Part shown: piece after piece, positions 20,881-31,947 of the stretch
How the letters are laid out: each line of letters starts with the position of its first letter
How positions within the stretch are numbered: the stretch's first letter is position 1
NCBI GenBank assembly: GCA_028622995.1
Contig: JAJQJQ010000004.1
Coordinates: 7,378,001-7,442,000 of the forward strand
DNA: 64,000 nt
Direction: 5' to 3'
DNA from: Panagrolaimus kolymaensis
Lineage: Eukaryota > Nematoda > Chromadorea > Rhabditida > Panagrolaimidae
Made by a program: the position numbers and the translations under genes
The notes under the pieces: generated by a model
Told to the model about the DNA's origin: nothing
The model's database searches: none
The model's input: the letters and a program-made list of their open reading frames with translations, nothing else

Positions 20881-23035
20881 GGTTAAAACTATGCTTTTGA
20901 AAATCAAAAAATATGTATTAATAAAGAAAAAACAATTCTATCCGCTTATTTACAAATAATAACCTTTGTTATGTTATTAATTATTTTGTATTCCTTTTTA
21001 GCAAAAAAATTCCATTGTATCTGTAATAAACGCAACACAACATGTGCAAATGATTCACTTATAGGACAATTCCATGTTTGGCTTCTTTTTTTTCATAACA
21101 ACCAAAATTAGGAAGAGGGATAATATCGAAACTTTTTTTGACTTTGTTTTTTAAAAATTTAGTGGTAATTATGTTAAATCCAGTTATTCTTATGCTTACT
21201 TCCCCAAAAAACTAGTTGCAGTAATACCATTTTCATTTGCTCAAATATTCGATGTGAATTTATGGGGGCATATGATCATTTATCCCGAGCTTCTAAACTT
21301 TGGTGTCGCTGCCAAGTTGTTCATCCATGGATTCTGCCCTGAAATGGTTTTATGAGTTAACGTTATTGTATCTTTAACACAATGGGCGCGCAATTGAAAA
21401 AGTTTATTAGTGAATATAATGGGTGTTTTTCAAAATATCCAAAAATCAGCAAAATCGTCAACGTTCAGGTGAATTGGATAATTTTATTTTGTTCGACCAG
21501 GTTCTCTTCAAACAAGTAGCCCATATCACTTGCTCCATTTATGTTGACGAAAATGAGCTTTCTGAACTCAATAGAAAATATCATTATGCATGCTATCGTA
21601 TAATTACTTTCCTAATACATAAAAAAAACCATTGATATTAGCAAGCGAAATGAAATACCAGCTTGGGTTGCTACTTTTCTTAAAGAAACATATCCTTCTG
21701 ATCCAGATGAATAAAAAGGATTTGAAGATTTTGTTTTTGATGACGATGAAAAATTTGTTGAATGATTTAACATTCGCATGTTGTAATGCTGATCAAAAGC
21801 AAAATGATAAAAATGTTGTCAGAATTCACAGCTGTGTTAAACGCTGTCATCATTGTAGCCGCATCCTTGGCTATTTCAATGACCAAATAACCCAATTCCG
21901 CAAACATTATTTTTTATGTTCAATTCATTTTCAACAACATTTACAAATTGAAAATGGTCGCCTCATTAGCTATCATGATGATGCCAACCTAATATTTAAA
22001 GATCTTTAATTACATGATAAAAACTGCGGTTTGAAAATATGGGAGAATGAGAGCTTTATAGTTTTATCAGTAAACCCACTATTTTATTAGGGTTTACCAC
22101 CACCCGAAAATACCATTGAATATAATATTAACGATCAACCTCAATAATCTTCAATGGTCTTGGATGCTCAAAGTCCTTCACAAAATGATTTCAATTATGG
22201 TGGTGATGTAGAGGTTAATGAAGGTTTCAGGGACAATATCCTTGTTGACCCCACAATGGTTTATGGTAAAAATCCTAAGAAAACCCTGGGGAAAAATTTC
22301 TTCAAGTCAGCTTAAAAATACTAGAACTACAAAAAGGCCATCAAAAATGAAGAATGGAGAATTAGGAACTAAATATCACAAAAACAAAGTTCCAATAGAT
22401 TTGAAATATGATATTGCTTCATATTTTATCACGATATGAAAAACATAGAAAGATTATCTACAACCGTTACCACGCTTCGCTAATATGGATGAATTTGAAG
22501 GTGAAAAAAAAGAAAAATTCGAGGAAGTTGGAGATAGCGATACTTGAGAAGAAGAAGATTATGATTAATATTTGCTAGTTAAAAAAATAGTTCCCTAATA
22601 AAGCGGTTAAAAATAGCCTAAACGGTAGCTAATAACATTACTATAGCAATACAGATTGGCTGGAGCTAATTAAACGACACCGAAAATGTATGGTTTGATA
22701 AAAAAAATTTAGAATTCAAAAAAAGTAAAAGTAAAAAAGAGCAGGATTTTTCATCATCAACAAAAACCAAAAGCAAATTTCATTGCTTTATAGTTTTACC
22801 ACGAAAATCATCTTTCCCATTCATTTACTCTCACATCTTTTTAGGTTAGAAATTTTTTTTATTGTAAAAAAAGTGTTCGTTGTTTGTATAACTTTTTAGT
22901 GTTTGAAAATCTTTTCCTCTTTTCTTTCGCTTATCTTCTCCGTTTATATCAAATTATTATTTCCTTTTCGTTTAATTCATCAAACATTGCAATAATCTCT
23001 TTCATTTTTAGTTACTAACATCTTGGTTTAACATC
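20881..23035 (+). pseudogene. Gene desert with a decayed coding locus at about 21220-22570
   Basis: Several stretches translate into protein-like sequence but are broken by stops. 21220-21360 reads VAVIPFSFAQIFDVNLWGH and on to a stop. 21630-21780 reads ISKRNEIPAWVATFLKE, meets a TAA, then continues in frame as KGFEDFVFDDDEKFVE. 21780-22010 contains a Cys/His-rich piece (CVKRCHHCSRILG...CSIHF). 22090-22310 is acidic with one internal TAA. 22480-22570 reads MDEFEGEKKEKFEEVGDSD, then TGA, then EEEDYD. Many protein-like fragments with in-frame stops and no coherent splice sites indicate a dead gene. I do not recognise the family. The flanks (20881-21200, 22580-23010) are AT-rich and empty; TTTTTAG at about 23010 is an outron-type acceptor for the next gene. 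Confidence 0.5.
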
Positions 23036-23495
23036 ATGTCGACGGAAGCTGCAAATATTCCCGAAGGATCAAATGAAGAGAAGAAGCTTGAAAAACTTAC
23101 AAAACAAATGAATAAAGCTGAACTCAAGGAGGTAATTATTTGATTGCATCCATCAACGGTTAACGAGTTATTATTTACAGGATTCACAAACAAATCAAAT
23201 AGAAGCTCGAACAACTGCTCCATCAGAAACTCGTCCACCTCTACCAATTGAAGATGCATCTAGTGCTACTGATGAATCAAGTGAACGCTCTGAAGCCAAT
23301 CCTAGAATGGATAGCTTTCCTCTCAAATATTATGTTATTGCTATTATAACAATCTTCTTCGTTCTTATCATTTGTCCTTTTCTCGCTCAAACATGGCTGT
23401 CTGGCGGTGGAAAAACTTCAAAAAGTGGAGCAGAAAAAGAAAATGGTAATGATAAACCTACAACAACTGATGAAACTTACCAACCACAAAATTAG
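23036..23495 (+). CDS. Small single-pass membrane protein
   Basis: Exons 23036-23131 and 23181-23495 give 136 aa. The N-terminal about 70 residues are polar and acidic (MSTEAANIPEGSNEEKKLEK...). One transmembrane helix follows (YYVIAIITIFFVLIICPFLA, about residues 81-100), then a short Gly/Lys/Thr-rich tail. No signal peptide is seen, so it is probably type II or tail-anchored-like. I do not recognise the family. The stop TAG coincides with the left breakpoint of duplicated block A: the original C-terminus may have been longer and cut off when the block was inserted, with TTAG shared by both sequences at the junction. Confidence 0.65.
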
Positions 23496-24320
23496 CTGAA
23501 ATTGAAGGAATGTTATCCAATCTCAATGTGTGATAATGGAATTGATCTGTGGAATTATGCATAATCTCTTGTTTTTTTGTACTGTTTATTTGCTTGTTTT
23601 TTCACTTTGTTTCGTCAGGTTTATAAAGTTTGACCTTAAAAATGTCTTTAGTAAAAATGTTATTTGCAACTTTGTAATCCTCATTTTTTCATTGGTTCGA
23701 AACCATGCTTTTACTTTTTATTTCATCTTTCCTTCCGTCTCACATTTTTCTAACTTGTAACTGCTAATTTTCAGAAAATGTCAGGACCATCAATTCCATC
23801 TCGAATTCTTCATGCTACTCGTGGTTTATCTCAACCTACTGCATATGGTAAACGTATTGATCGACTTTCAAATAGAATTTTTGGCGAGGTAAAGCTTCAT
23901 CCTCTAATTTTATTGGTTTATTAATCACAATCTTTCATGTTTTAGGTTATTCGTCCAACTGATCTTAGATCACATAAAGTTGTCCGTGTAATGGCTGCTG
24001 AACCTTTGGAACAACAAGAACATAGAACAGTCGCATATTTTCCTAATTTACCAATGTTCCATTATTTAACAAAAATGCTTCGAATCCATGGTCTTTTCTT
24101 TGATGATCACGTAATTTGGAGAAAAGTTCAAGATGAGCTTAAAGTTCTTCGAGGAAAAGTTGTTAATCCTCCTATTGGTCAAGGAAAGCGTGCATTATTA
24201 CGTAAGAAATGAAGCCTCAATTATTTCCATTGTCACTATTTTAGTTGTTTATGTATTTTTGTAATAAACTTGTAAACTCGAATGCTGTGTTTTTGATGGA
24301 GTGTTGCAAGGAAGAATTTG
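23494..24320 (+). repeat. Duplicated block A, second copy, inserted between two genes
   Basis: Direct copy of 17352-18160. It begins with an orphan piece of the HMG-like coding end (CTGAAATTGAAGGAATG...) immediately after the TAG of the membrane-protein gene, and ends near 24300-24325, where the NADH:flavin oxidoreductase sequence on the other strand is cut off. Both junctions therefore fall at gene edges. Confidence 0.8.
23778..24212 (+). CDS. mrps-33: Mitochondrial small ribosomal subunit protein S33, copy 2
   Basis: Exons 23778-23888 and 23946-24212, 125 aa, almost identical to copy 1. The open frame, splice sites, TTTTCAG acceptor before the ATG (ends 23773) and AATAAA at 24263 are all kept, so the copy looks functional. 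The coding sequence has changed less than the intron and upstream spacer, which suggests purifying selection on both copies. It would supply the same subunit of the mitochondrial small ribosomal particle. Its immediate upstream neighbour is the unrelated membrane-protein gene, so expression may differ from copy 1 if any control lies further upstream. Confidence 0.92.
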
Positions 24321-24891
24321 TTCACTTGTAAGAGTAATGGGTTTATCATATTTACGTCCAAAAGCTTCACCCAATCCAACATCGGAAGATGAAAAGGGAT
24401 GAGAATTAACAATGAGAGGAGTTTGACGACCAGCATTGCTGAGTTGTCCAATAATTAAAGCTCCATGCTTTTTGGATTTTGAAGCAATTTTTGCCCAAAT
24501 TTTACATCGTTCAGGTGTTTCAAGTTCTTTAGCTTCTAAAATAATACAGATAATATGATGGTTCTCAAAAAGCTAAATTAATGTCCAAAAAACTTACTCC
24601 AAAGCAGCGTTACATATTTTTTGGTTTATCGCCTCCGCCTCCACCTCCACCTCCGGAGGCGTGTAACACTGCTCCAAAGCCTCCAGCTGCCCATTTTTCA
24701 TACATATTTACATGAACATCATTAGCCATCCCAGTAATTGCGGGATTGGATGGATTCCATTCAGCAACATATTCGGACAATGCAGTTTTCAAAAAACGAT
24801 TTTTAGCTACTCTTTTAGTTGTTGGAAATGTTAATTCATCTCCCAAAATTTTTGGACTAACTGGGTTTTCAACGTGAATTCGTTTAACCAT
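24310..24891 (-). pseudogene. NADH:flavin oxidoreductase (Old Yellow Enzyme type) fragment
   Basis: The minus strand holds two exons of an OYE-like flavoprotein. Exon 1 (from 24891) reads MVKRIHVENPVSPKILGDEL...YEKWAAGGFG, the N-terminal part of a flavin-binding barrel. A second piece at about 24535-24310 carries HGALIIGQLSNAGRQTPL and NSHPFSSSDV, typical of the next barrel strands. The gene is dead or badly damaged. A 67-bp MITE sits at the end of exon 1 and brings a stop codon in frame. The stretch expected between GGFG and the second piece (about 25 residues) is missing. The sequence ends at about 24320, where duplicated block A begins. A TTTTAG acceptor before the second piece is intact. 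Confidence 0.8.
24605..24671. mobile_element. hAT-type MITE, 67 bp, in the oxidoreductase exon
   Basis: The ends CAGCGTTACA (24605) and TGTAACACTG (to 24671) are inverted. CTCCAAAG is duplicated at 24597-24604 and 24672-24679, an 8-bp target duplication. The interior is a GCCTCCGCC / GGAGGCG GC-rich palindrome. Related to the element at 55400-55454 and, by its end sequence, to the 901-bp element at 258-1158. Confidence 0.9.
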
Positions 24892-25268
24892 CTTTTTTTG
24901 ATGTTCTCTAACTTTGCAGTAAGTTTATTTGAGTTATTGTATTTTTAGACGATGCAACTTCGCCTTTTTATAGCCTCCAATAAACACAATGAAGAAAAGA
25001 TGACATTGTTGATTTTAAAATTTACAAGAATCTTTATTGTTATTCATTCAATTGCACAACAAAGAATGTTCATTCTAATAACAAACATATTGTTTATGTG
25101 TGAAGTTTCATGTGGCTAAATTACAATCAACTCTTGAAAGAAAAAAGCATGTTACATTTGTCCACCCTCCCAAAATACCATTAATAAAATGTTTATTTAC
25201 AAAAGTTACATAAACAACATGGAAAAGAAATGAATACATATAATAAAGATAACTTTACAACAAAACCA

Positions 25269-25930
25269 TCAGAACATATTCATCCATCCATTAGAAACTT
25301 GGCCAATTCCACCATATCCAGATGAACCGCCGCCGCGACCACCACCAGGACCACGTTGAAAAGGTTGAGGAAGGTTGAAATCAGGAGGATTCATATCACC
25401 ATGAAGATCTTTCTGTCCTTGTTTGTCAATTTCATGCTTCATTTGAAGATTTGGATTTGGTTGAGCGAAATGACCAAAGTTTCTTGGATCATTGTTGGCT
25501 TGATATGGACGAGGTTCTTCACTTCTTCCATAAAGATTTTGACCACCAATAGGTTGCTGTTGTTGTTGATACACTGGCTGCTGTGGTTGTTGTTGATATG
25601 ATGGATTTTTGTTTGCTTGATAAAGTTGAGGTTCTTCATTTCTTCCATAAGGATTTTGACCAACCATAGGTGGTTGTTGTTGTTGTTGATAAGATGGCTG
25701 TTGTGGTTGTTGTTGATATGCTGGCTGCTGTGATTGTTGTTGATATGATGGTTGATTATAAGAATACGTCTGAAAAAAACGGATCAATGGAATAACAGAA
25801 AAACATGAAGAAAAAAACTTACGTTTAATGGGATTGAAGGATCAAGTGGACGTCGATAAAGCTGTGTGGATTTCTTAGTTGGTGGAAGATTTGCAGGAGG
25901 ATCATTCCATCCATTACCATCTGGTTCCAT
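25269..25930 (-). CDS. Gln/Pro-rich protein with GWNDPP start motif
   Basis: Exons 25930-25823 and 25769-25269 give 202 aa. The N-terminal 36 residues contain GNGWNDPPANLPPTKK, a motif I know from SRA1 and the SRA1-like part of Sec31 proteins, but the folded SRA1 domain that should follow is not here. Instead there are YQQQPQQP-type repeats (about residues 45-110), including a duplicated unit GQNPYGRNEEPQLYQANK / GQNLYGRSEEPRPYQANN, and a Gly/Arg-rich stretch GPGGGRGGGSSGYGG before the end. The composition suggests an intrinsically disordered RNA- or condensate-associated protein. It could also be a relic of a longer gene. Function not assigned. Confidence 0.6.
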
Positions 25931-26970
25931 TTTTTGTTTATAAAGTTGTTGAGAGAGTTAATCCAAACAAATCAAAATTGATGAAATGATGCAAAAAAAG
26001 TTCGAACAATGAATGCTAAATTCAAAAAAAAGATGGAAACGGTGAAATTAGGCTGATTTTAAACTCCTGTCAAGAGTCATTGGGAGAATGTGGTTTTTTG
26101 AAAAAGCCAATATGAAACTAAAAATTTGCTCTAACTTCATTTTTTTAAAGGTGGCGAGGTAGCTGCTGCTTTTTGTGATGTTGGATTGTTTGAGCAATGG
26201 ATAGCTAACAAAATTAAAGCGTCATGTTTTTTTCCATAAACCTTTTTTTGAAACTTTATTAAAGAAATTTGAAGCGATGCTTATAACTTTCATTTAGCTT
26301 TTTATAAACTAAAATGTTCCGTGAAGTTTCAAATTCGAAATCCTTCTGCAAGTTGTTGCTCTCTTTTTTTAGTATAACACTGATTAAATTTTATCTTTAA
26401 TTTTTTAAAATAAATATTACAATAGCTTTGTAAAAACTCATCCACGAAGATAAAAATTTAAGCTTTCTTCAACGATCCATAATTTTGTTTCAAACATTTC
26501 TTGCTAACTAACATCCATAATTTTTTTTTATTCACGAAACGGAGAGATGATGACTGGAATTTGGCCAATCAACAAAAAACATGGTTTTAAAATTTTGTTT
26601 ATTTATTTTTTCTATCTATTTTCTTTCATTCTTATTTTTTTATGAAATGCGCATTTCAAACTTGTTTTTTTTTTCTTAATAATTTTGCACCTCCGCCACC
26701 AAAAAATTGGACTAACAACTGCTGTTAAAGAAATTAACCTTTTTTGTTTTATTATTGAAAAAAAAAGAAAATAATAAGAGAGATAACAATCTTTTTTGCC
26801 CAATAATAACTTTTGTTTATCCATAATTTTTTAAATAATAAATTTCATCATAAAAAAGTAATCTCAAACACTTTGCAAGAAAAAAAAGGGAACTATAAAA
26901 GTGATCGAATTTCTTTTATTAAATTTCTTATTTTTTTGTTTGTGGAAATTTCTTTTCCAACAAAAAAAAT
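25931..26970. other. Intergenic region, nothing recognised
   Basis: About 1 kb of AT-rich sequence between the divergent Q-rich gene and the next small gene. It holds the upstream regions of both. No reading frame with protein-like composition was seen. Confidence 0.5.
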
Positions 26971-27231
26971 ATGTATGAAACCCAATTATCCACTTATGGA
27001 GGACACGCTGATCCTGGATACGGTTATTCCTTTTTTACTAATGGTGATTATAATGCAGCGCTTCAAATTCGTCGACCTTCATTGGGTTTAAATCCATCTT
27101 TGGCTGCAGCTTTGATGATTTCGGGAGGAGATGAAAATTATTATTCTTCATCGGATTTGAATGAACCCATGTCTCCTATCGATATTATTCCTAATTCAAT
27201 TTCATGTAATGTTTGCTTTCTTCGAAGATAA
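26971..27231 (+). CDS. Hypothetical small protein, 86 aa
   Basis: Single open frame starting MYETQLSTYGGHADPGYGYSF. It is Tyr/Gly/Ser-rich in the first half, with a middle AALMISGG and a C-terminal SCNVCFLRR. No signal peptide or membrane segment. The ATG follows a T-rich run and the codon use looks coding. GTAATG inside the Ser-Cys codons could be a donor, so the frame may be the first exon of a longer gene. I found no convincing second exon. Not recognised. Confidence 0.45.
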   Translation: MYETQLSTYGGHADPGYGYSFFTNGDYNAALQIRRPSLGLNPSLAAALMISGGDENYYSSSDLNEPMSPIDIIPNSISCNVCFLRR

Positions 27232-27800
27232 AACATACATATGTACCTTCATTTTTCCCTATCAATTTCTACCATAAAATTTATGTATCAAAATTCTAAT
27301 AATTAATTTGTGTGTCACTTTATTAAAGCACTGATCTCCTTCCATTTTCATCCAAATACTTTTCTATGACTATTTTTGCAATGTTTGTTACTTTAAACGC
27401 ATTTTTCATTTATAAATAAACAACAAATAAACTAACTTAAAAAATCCTTAAAAGTCATTGATTATTACTAAAGTAAACCTTTTTTTTATTATGATGATGC
27501 ATCAATGATGATAACTAACTAACTAACTAACTAATTTCCTTTATTTTATAATGGTGTTACGCACGCGTGCAATCCATCCAAAAAAAAAATAATAACCACC
27601 GCCACCGCAATCAAACATTCAAAAACCCCAAAAAAAGAAAAGTTTTGTTTTTGTTTTCTAAAACCAAAAAATAACACATCTTTGAGCTTTAAAAACTACA
27701 AACAACGCGCCGCTCGATAATTAAAGAAAAATGTTTGTTTGTTTATTTGTTTGTTTTTCAATTGATTCATTGAACCCATAAAACTTTTTTACATGGAAGG
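27232..27800. other. Intergenic region with short tandem repeats
   Basis: No gene seen. It contains a (CTAA)n run at about 27518-27535, a TTTGTTTG repeat near 27735-27757, and GC-richer islands around 27558-27610 of no clear meaning. Confidence 0.5.
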
Positions 27801-27803
27801 AAG

Positions 27804-27810
27804 TATAAAA
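27804..27810 (+). promoter_or_regulatory. Probable TATA box of the Gly/Tyr-rich secreted protein gene
   Basis: TATAAAA lies 62 bases before the ATG at 27872, which fits a transcription start about 30 bases downstream and a short 5' leader. Confidence 0.5.
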
Positions 27811-27871
27811 AGTTAGAAAGCCATCTGCATTTTTCTCAAAAAAAAATTTGTATCTGAAGAAAAAAATAGTC

Positions 27872-28177
27872 ATGGAAGTCAAAGTTATTTGTTGCGTGAT
27901 TTTATTATTTTTTACTTTAAATTTTGATGTTTCTTTTGCTCAAGTTGCTATAGCTCCTGTAGCAGCTGCGGCTGCTCCAGCATATAATTATGGTTATTCT
28001 GGAGCTTATGGATATTATGGCTACCAAGGATATGGTAATCCATACTATAGTTATTATTCATCGGGTGCAGGAACACCTGTATCATCATCAGGTGCTGGAG
28101 GTAATCCTGCTGTATCAGCGGCTGGCGGAATTTCTTCTTCCATTGCATGCGCAAATTGTGGACGAGGAAGAAATTAA
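27872..28177 (+). CDS. Secreted Gly/Tyr-rich small protein
   Basis: Single-exon frame of 101 aa. Residues 1 to about 21 are a signal peptide (VICCVILLFFTLNFDVSFA). The mature part is Ala-rich and then Gly/Tyr-rich (YGYSGAYGYYGYQGYGNPYYSYY), followed by a Ser/Gly/Ala linker and a terminal CANCGRGRN. Such YG-rich secreted peptides in nematodes are often cuticle-associated or antimicrobial-like (for example the YGGYG and caenacin groups). Which of these applies cannot be read from the sequence. The ATG at 27872 is preferred because the signal peptide starts there and a TATA box is correctly placed upstream. Confidence 0.7.
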   Translation: MEVKVICCVILLFFTLNFDVSFAQVAIAPVAAAAAPAYNYGYSGAYGYYGYQGYGNPYYSYYSSGAGTPVSSSGAGGNPAVSAAGGISSSIACANCGRGRN

Positions 28178-28542
28178 CAACAACAACAAAAAGCTAAATT
28201 GTAAATATTTTTTCTTTTCATTAAAACTTTTAAAATTATTTCTATTGGTTGTAAATAAATGAATGACATATTTTTACCGTATAAAACTAACTTTTACAAT
28301 CTAATCTTATAAAATCCAATCCAATTGCGTGACAAACCTTTCGCAAAGGTAAAGGTATCCAACTGCTCTGATGTTGTTCATCAGTATTGGTCGTTGTTTT
28401 CCCAGAAAAATACACATTTAAACCATTAAACAAAAAAATTTCCTAATTACAATTACAAATCTTTATATACGAAATACAAAATGACGAAGAAAATACATAC
28501 AATGAAAATTACGAAATAGGCTGGATGAATGGATTGAATCAT
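28178..28542. other. Intergenic region between convergent genes, nothing recognised
   Basis: 365 bases holding the two facing 3' UTRs. AATAAA-type signals occur at about 28254 on the plus strand. Nothing else was seen. Confidence 0.5.
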
Positions 28543-30772
28543 TTACTTTTTACGACCTTTTGATTTCGGGATTTTTGTTCGACTTGCGCCGCCACCAATA
28601 CCACCTCCTTTTTTACCAGATTCTTTTATTGGCTTTCGTCTTAGCTTTTCTTTACTTTTGCCCTTTTTCTTATCATTATCATCAGTTGTTCTTGTTTCTT
28701 CTTTCGTTTGTTCAGTTTCAGTATTTAATGTTGAGTCTTTTGTAACATTTTTTGATGGACGCTTTTCTTTGCTTAATTTGAATCCTTCTTTGCTCAAACC
28801 CTTTTTGGTTCTTGATTCTTTAGATCCTTTGATTTTTGATTCTTTAGATCCTTTGATTTTTGATGGTTTTGTTGCTTTGATTGATGTAACTCTTGGCACT
28901 TTTGATTTCTTTCCATCGAGATTTTCTTCTTCTGTTCCTTGTTCAGTTCGAGTTCCACCAGTATCTTTGGACCTTTTTGAAGATTTCTTACGTTTGCCGT
29001 CCTCTTGAGAATATTCTTCATCATTACGATCACGCCTAAAAACAACAATCAAGTTATAAATTCCACAAATCGTATAATAGAGTCGTAAACATACATTGGA
29101 GCAAACTTTTCGATTCTTTTAACCACATCAGCCATAGATAAACGTTTAATTGGATCAACTTCAAATACTTCAGCCAATAATTTAGCCATGTTAGGTCCAG
29201 CAGAATCGGGAATTTCCAATTTACTTCCTGATAATGCAACCAATTCTTGAATTTGAGCTTGGGTCATTCCTTTGTAAGGTTCTTCAGCATCATTGAATAT
29301 TTCCTAAAAAAACCGGAGGTTAAAGTTGTTTATTAGTGTAAATGGATAAAACGAAACAAACCCAAGTTAAAACACCAAAAGCCCAAACATCAGCTGCTCG
29401 AGTGTACTCACGTGTACGAAATACTTCAGGAGAAAGCCATCGAACTGGAGCCTTTTCGTTGTCAACCAAAGTATGTTTATCACCAACAACGCTCAAGCCA
29501 AAATCGCTGACTTTAAGGATTTTTGAATCATAGAGACAGTTTCGAGCTGCGATATCGCTAAAAATAATCAGATGTTAGAAGTTATTGTAGACACATAACA
29601 AAAATATACCGATGAAGAACATTCTTTGAATGGACATATTCAAGACCCAATGCAGCATCAAAGACCATGTTAACTTTTTGAGAAAGTGTAATTTTAGCTG
29701 GATGAGTTTTAAGGAAGATATCCAAAGCATTTCCACTAATGAGTTCCATAACAATCATAAGTGGTTCAACATCAGCTGCAACACCATAACATCGAACAAC
29801 GTGTTTGTGCTTGATAGGCCTCATGACACGAGCTTCATTCATAATTTCTTGGATTTTCTTTTTATCAGCTTTTTCACCTTTGAGCATCTTAATTGCAACT
29901 TTGACAGATGTTTTCTTTCTTATGAGTTCACCAGAAAATACTTCACCAAAAGCACCAGAACCAAGTTTGATTTTGCAAATTATATCTCTATGACGTAATT
30001 CCCAATCCTAAAACCATACATTTCATTAAAGTTTGGAAGCTATTAGTTTAGTTACTTACCTGTCGACCAATAGGTTTTTTGATAACAATTTTATTAGCAC
30101 TAAAAGATGTTTCAGTTTTCATATAATATTCAACCAATGCTGCAACAGTTTCAAATTCAATCACTTTTTCATTTGATGATGGAGATGGCGAACAGATTGT
30201 ATAGCGCTTGGATGAGTTTGGACGTAATAAATAGTGAAGAACATTGCCATTCCAATAAACGGTTAAACATAGTTCACGTGAAGGCTTTTTGTTCTTTTCT
30301 TGAAGTTCAGTTATACGTAAGACATAGTCACCATTTCGACGAAGCATAAGTTCAATATCTTCACGAGGTAGAAGCCTAAAAAAAGAAAGTAGTCAAAGCA
30401 CATAGATTAAACCAACGAAGGAGAAAGCGAAACATACCCATGAAAGAAATCCTTTTCTTGTAAACCAGGTTCCAATATAACAGGAACGATTTTATCTTTT
30501 TGTTCGATGTCTGACATAAGACTATTTCCATCTTTTTCTCCATCAGGTGTTGGAAGAGGAGCAGGTGATGAAACAACAGCGGCACCAGGACTTTGTTTGC
30601 TATTTTGAGGTGAATCACCTTGAATAGTTTGTTCTGTTCCAGTTACAGTTGGATCATTTCCGCCAGGTGGAGGTGATTCTGCAGGATTACTATAATAAAC
30701 ATTTTATGATTAAAAAGATAATGAAAGGATTAAAAAATGAACTTACTTATTTCCATCTTCAGGATTTGACAT
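28543..30772 (-). CDS. Non-receptor tyrosine kinase, SH2 plus kinase (Fes/Fer-like nematode type)
   Basis: Exons 30772-30747, 30689-30438, 30375-30060, 30007-29610, 29557-29362, 29303-29095 and 29035-28543 join in phase to 629 aa. An N-terminal Pro/Ser-rich stretch (1-88) is followed by an SH2 domain (about 90-180, FFHGLLPREDIELML...GDYVLRI). The kinase domain starts at Asp199: glycine loop GSGAFGEV (214-221), VAIK Lys238, HRDIAARN (330-337, the non-receptor tyrosine kinase form) and DFG (349-351). All catalytic residues are present. The C-terminus after about 465 is a 165-aa Lys/Ser-rich tail with tandem KGSKES units and a final basic patch. C. elegans has many such short SH2-kinases, including the sperm protein SPE-8. 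Membership in that group is likely, but the exact orthologue and the tail function are unknown. Confidence 0.93.
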
Positions 30773-31947
30773 GGTTATCGTTGACTTTGATGATGTTCAA
30801 GAATTTTCAATGACAAACGAAAGAAGACGCAAAATTCAACTGATTCGCAGAAGCAAATCCAAGAAGAATAAATGAAAATGAATCACAAAAAAAATGATGA
30901 AGGATTGAAAACTTCATTTTCTAAACGATGTCGACGAATAAAATGCAAATTTGCAAGTAAACAAAGAAACTTTTTGTTTGCAAAAAAATTATAGCTTCGT
31001 AAATAAGCAAACTGCAAAGTTGTTTGTTCGAGAAAGTTTTGTGAGAATGAAAGAAGCGGGGCTTTGAAAAAATCAAGCCACAATGGCTTCTTTGGGATTA
31101 GCGATAATCGGCAAAAGTTACTAACATTGCTAATATATAATTTTTTTGTTAATTATTATTCGGTAAAAGGAATTTTTTCATAGAAAGCAAATTATTGTTT
31201 TCACACATTTTTTGGTGGAATGCTTCATTATTTGTGATTATGTATCTTCAAAGTTATTTAGCGAGACACTATAGCTTCCTTTACTAATTCTTGCAGCTTA
31301 TAGCAATTTTATTTGCCATTAAAATTAATTTATGCCCATTCAAAGTGTGGTTCTTTTTTGCTTTTTTTTTATCCCTGCACAATTTTATGTGTGTTTTTTT
31401 TTACAGTTATAACATTGCCTGTTGCAAAACCACAAAAACTCAAGGCAATGTTTCGATGATGCAACAACAATATATCCATTAGATGGTAATGCAGCTGATA
31501 TCATTGTGGCAACTTACATCCATTCAATATGACCTAATTGCTGCTTCCATCATTTTTTTGTTTATTGTATGACTTCTTTTTCTTTTTTTCACACCTTTTA
31601 TTATTGCTTCTGCATAAAAAAAATTTTGTTTATCAAATTTGGCCAAAGGAAGGAATAAAAGGTGCTAAAAATCCTTTCAATAATACCGCTTTTGAAAAAA
31701 ATGAAGTGAAATTTTGTTATTTTGGGTGACCTTGATAGCTTTCAAGTGGCTAATATACGAATTGGCAAGCCCTTAGAATATTTTTTACGCTTTAACTATT
31801 TCGAAATTTTTTTTATTGATTATTGCTTGAAAAAAATATTATTATTATTAGAAACGCATTTCCAAATTATTCTTTTCCTTCCAACTTGGTTCAACCTTCA
31901 TTCACTCTTATTATTTATAAATAATATTTTTTGTTATCAAAGAAATT
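30773..31947. other. Intergenic region, nothing recognised
   Basis: About 1.2 kb between divergent genes. AT-rich, with several T-runs that open short frames of no protein-like composition. Confidence 0.5.

Noticed and set aside
25356..25663. Open frames opposite or out of frame with the Gln-rich gene
   Set aside because: They are shadows of the CAA/CAG repeats of the real minus-strand exon.
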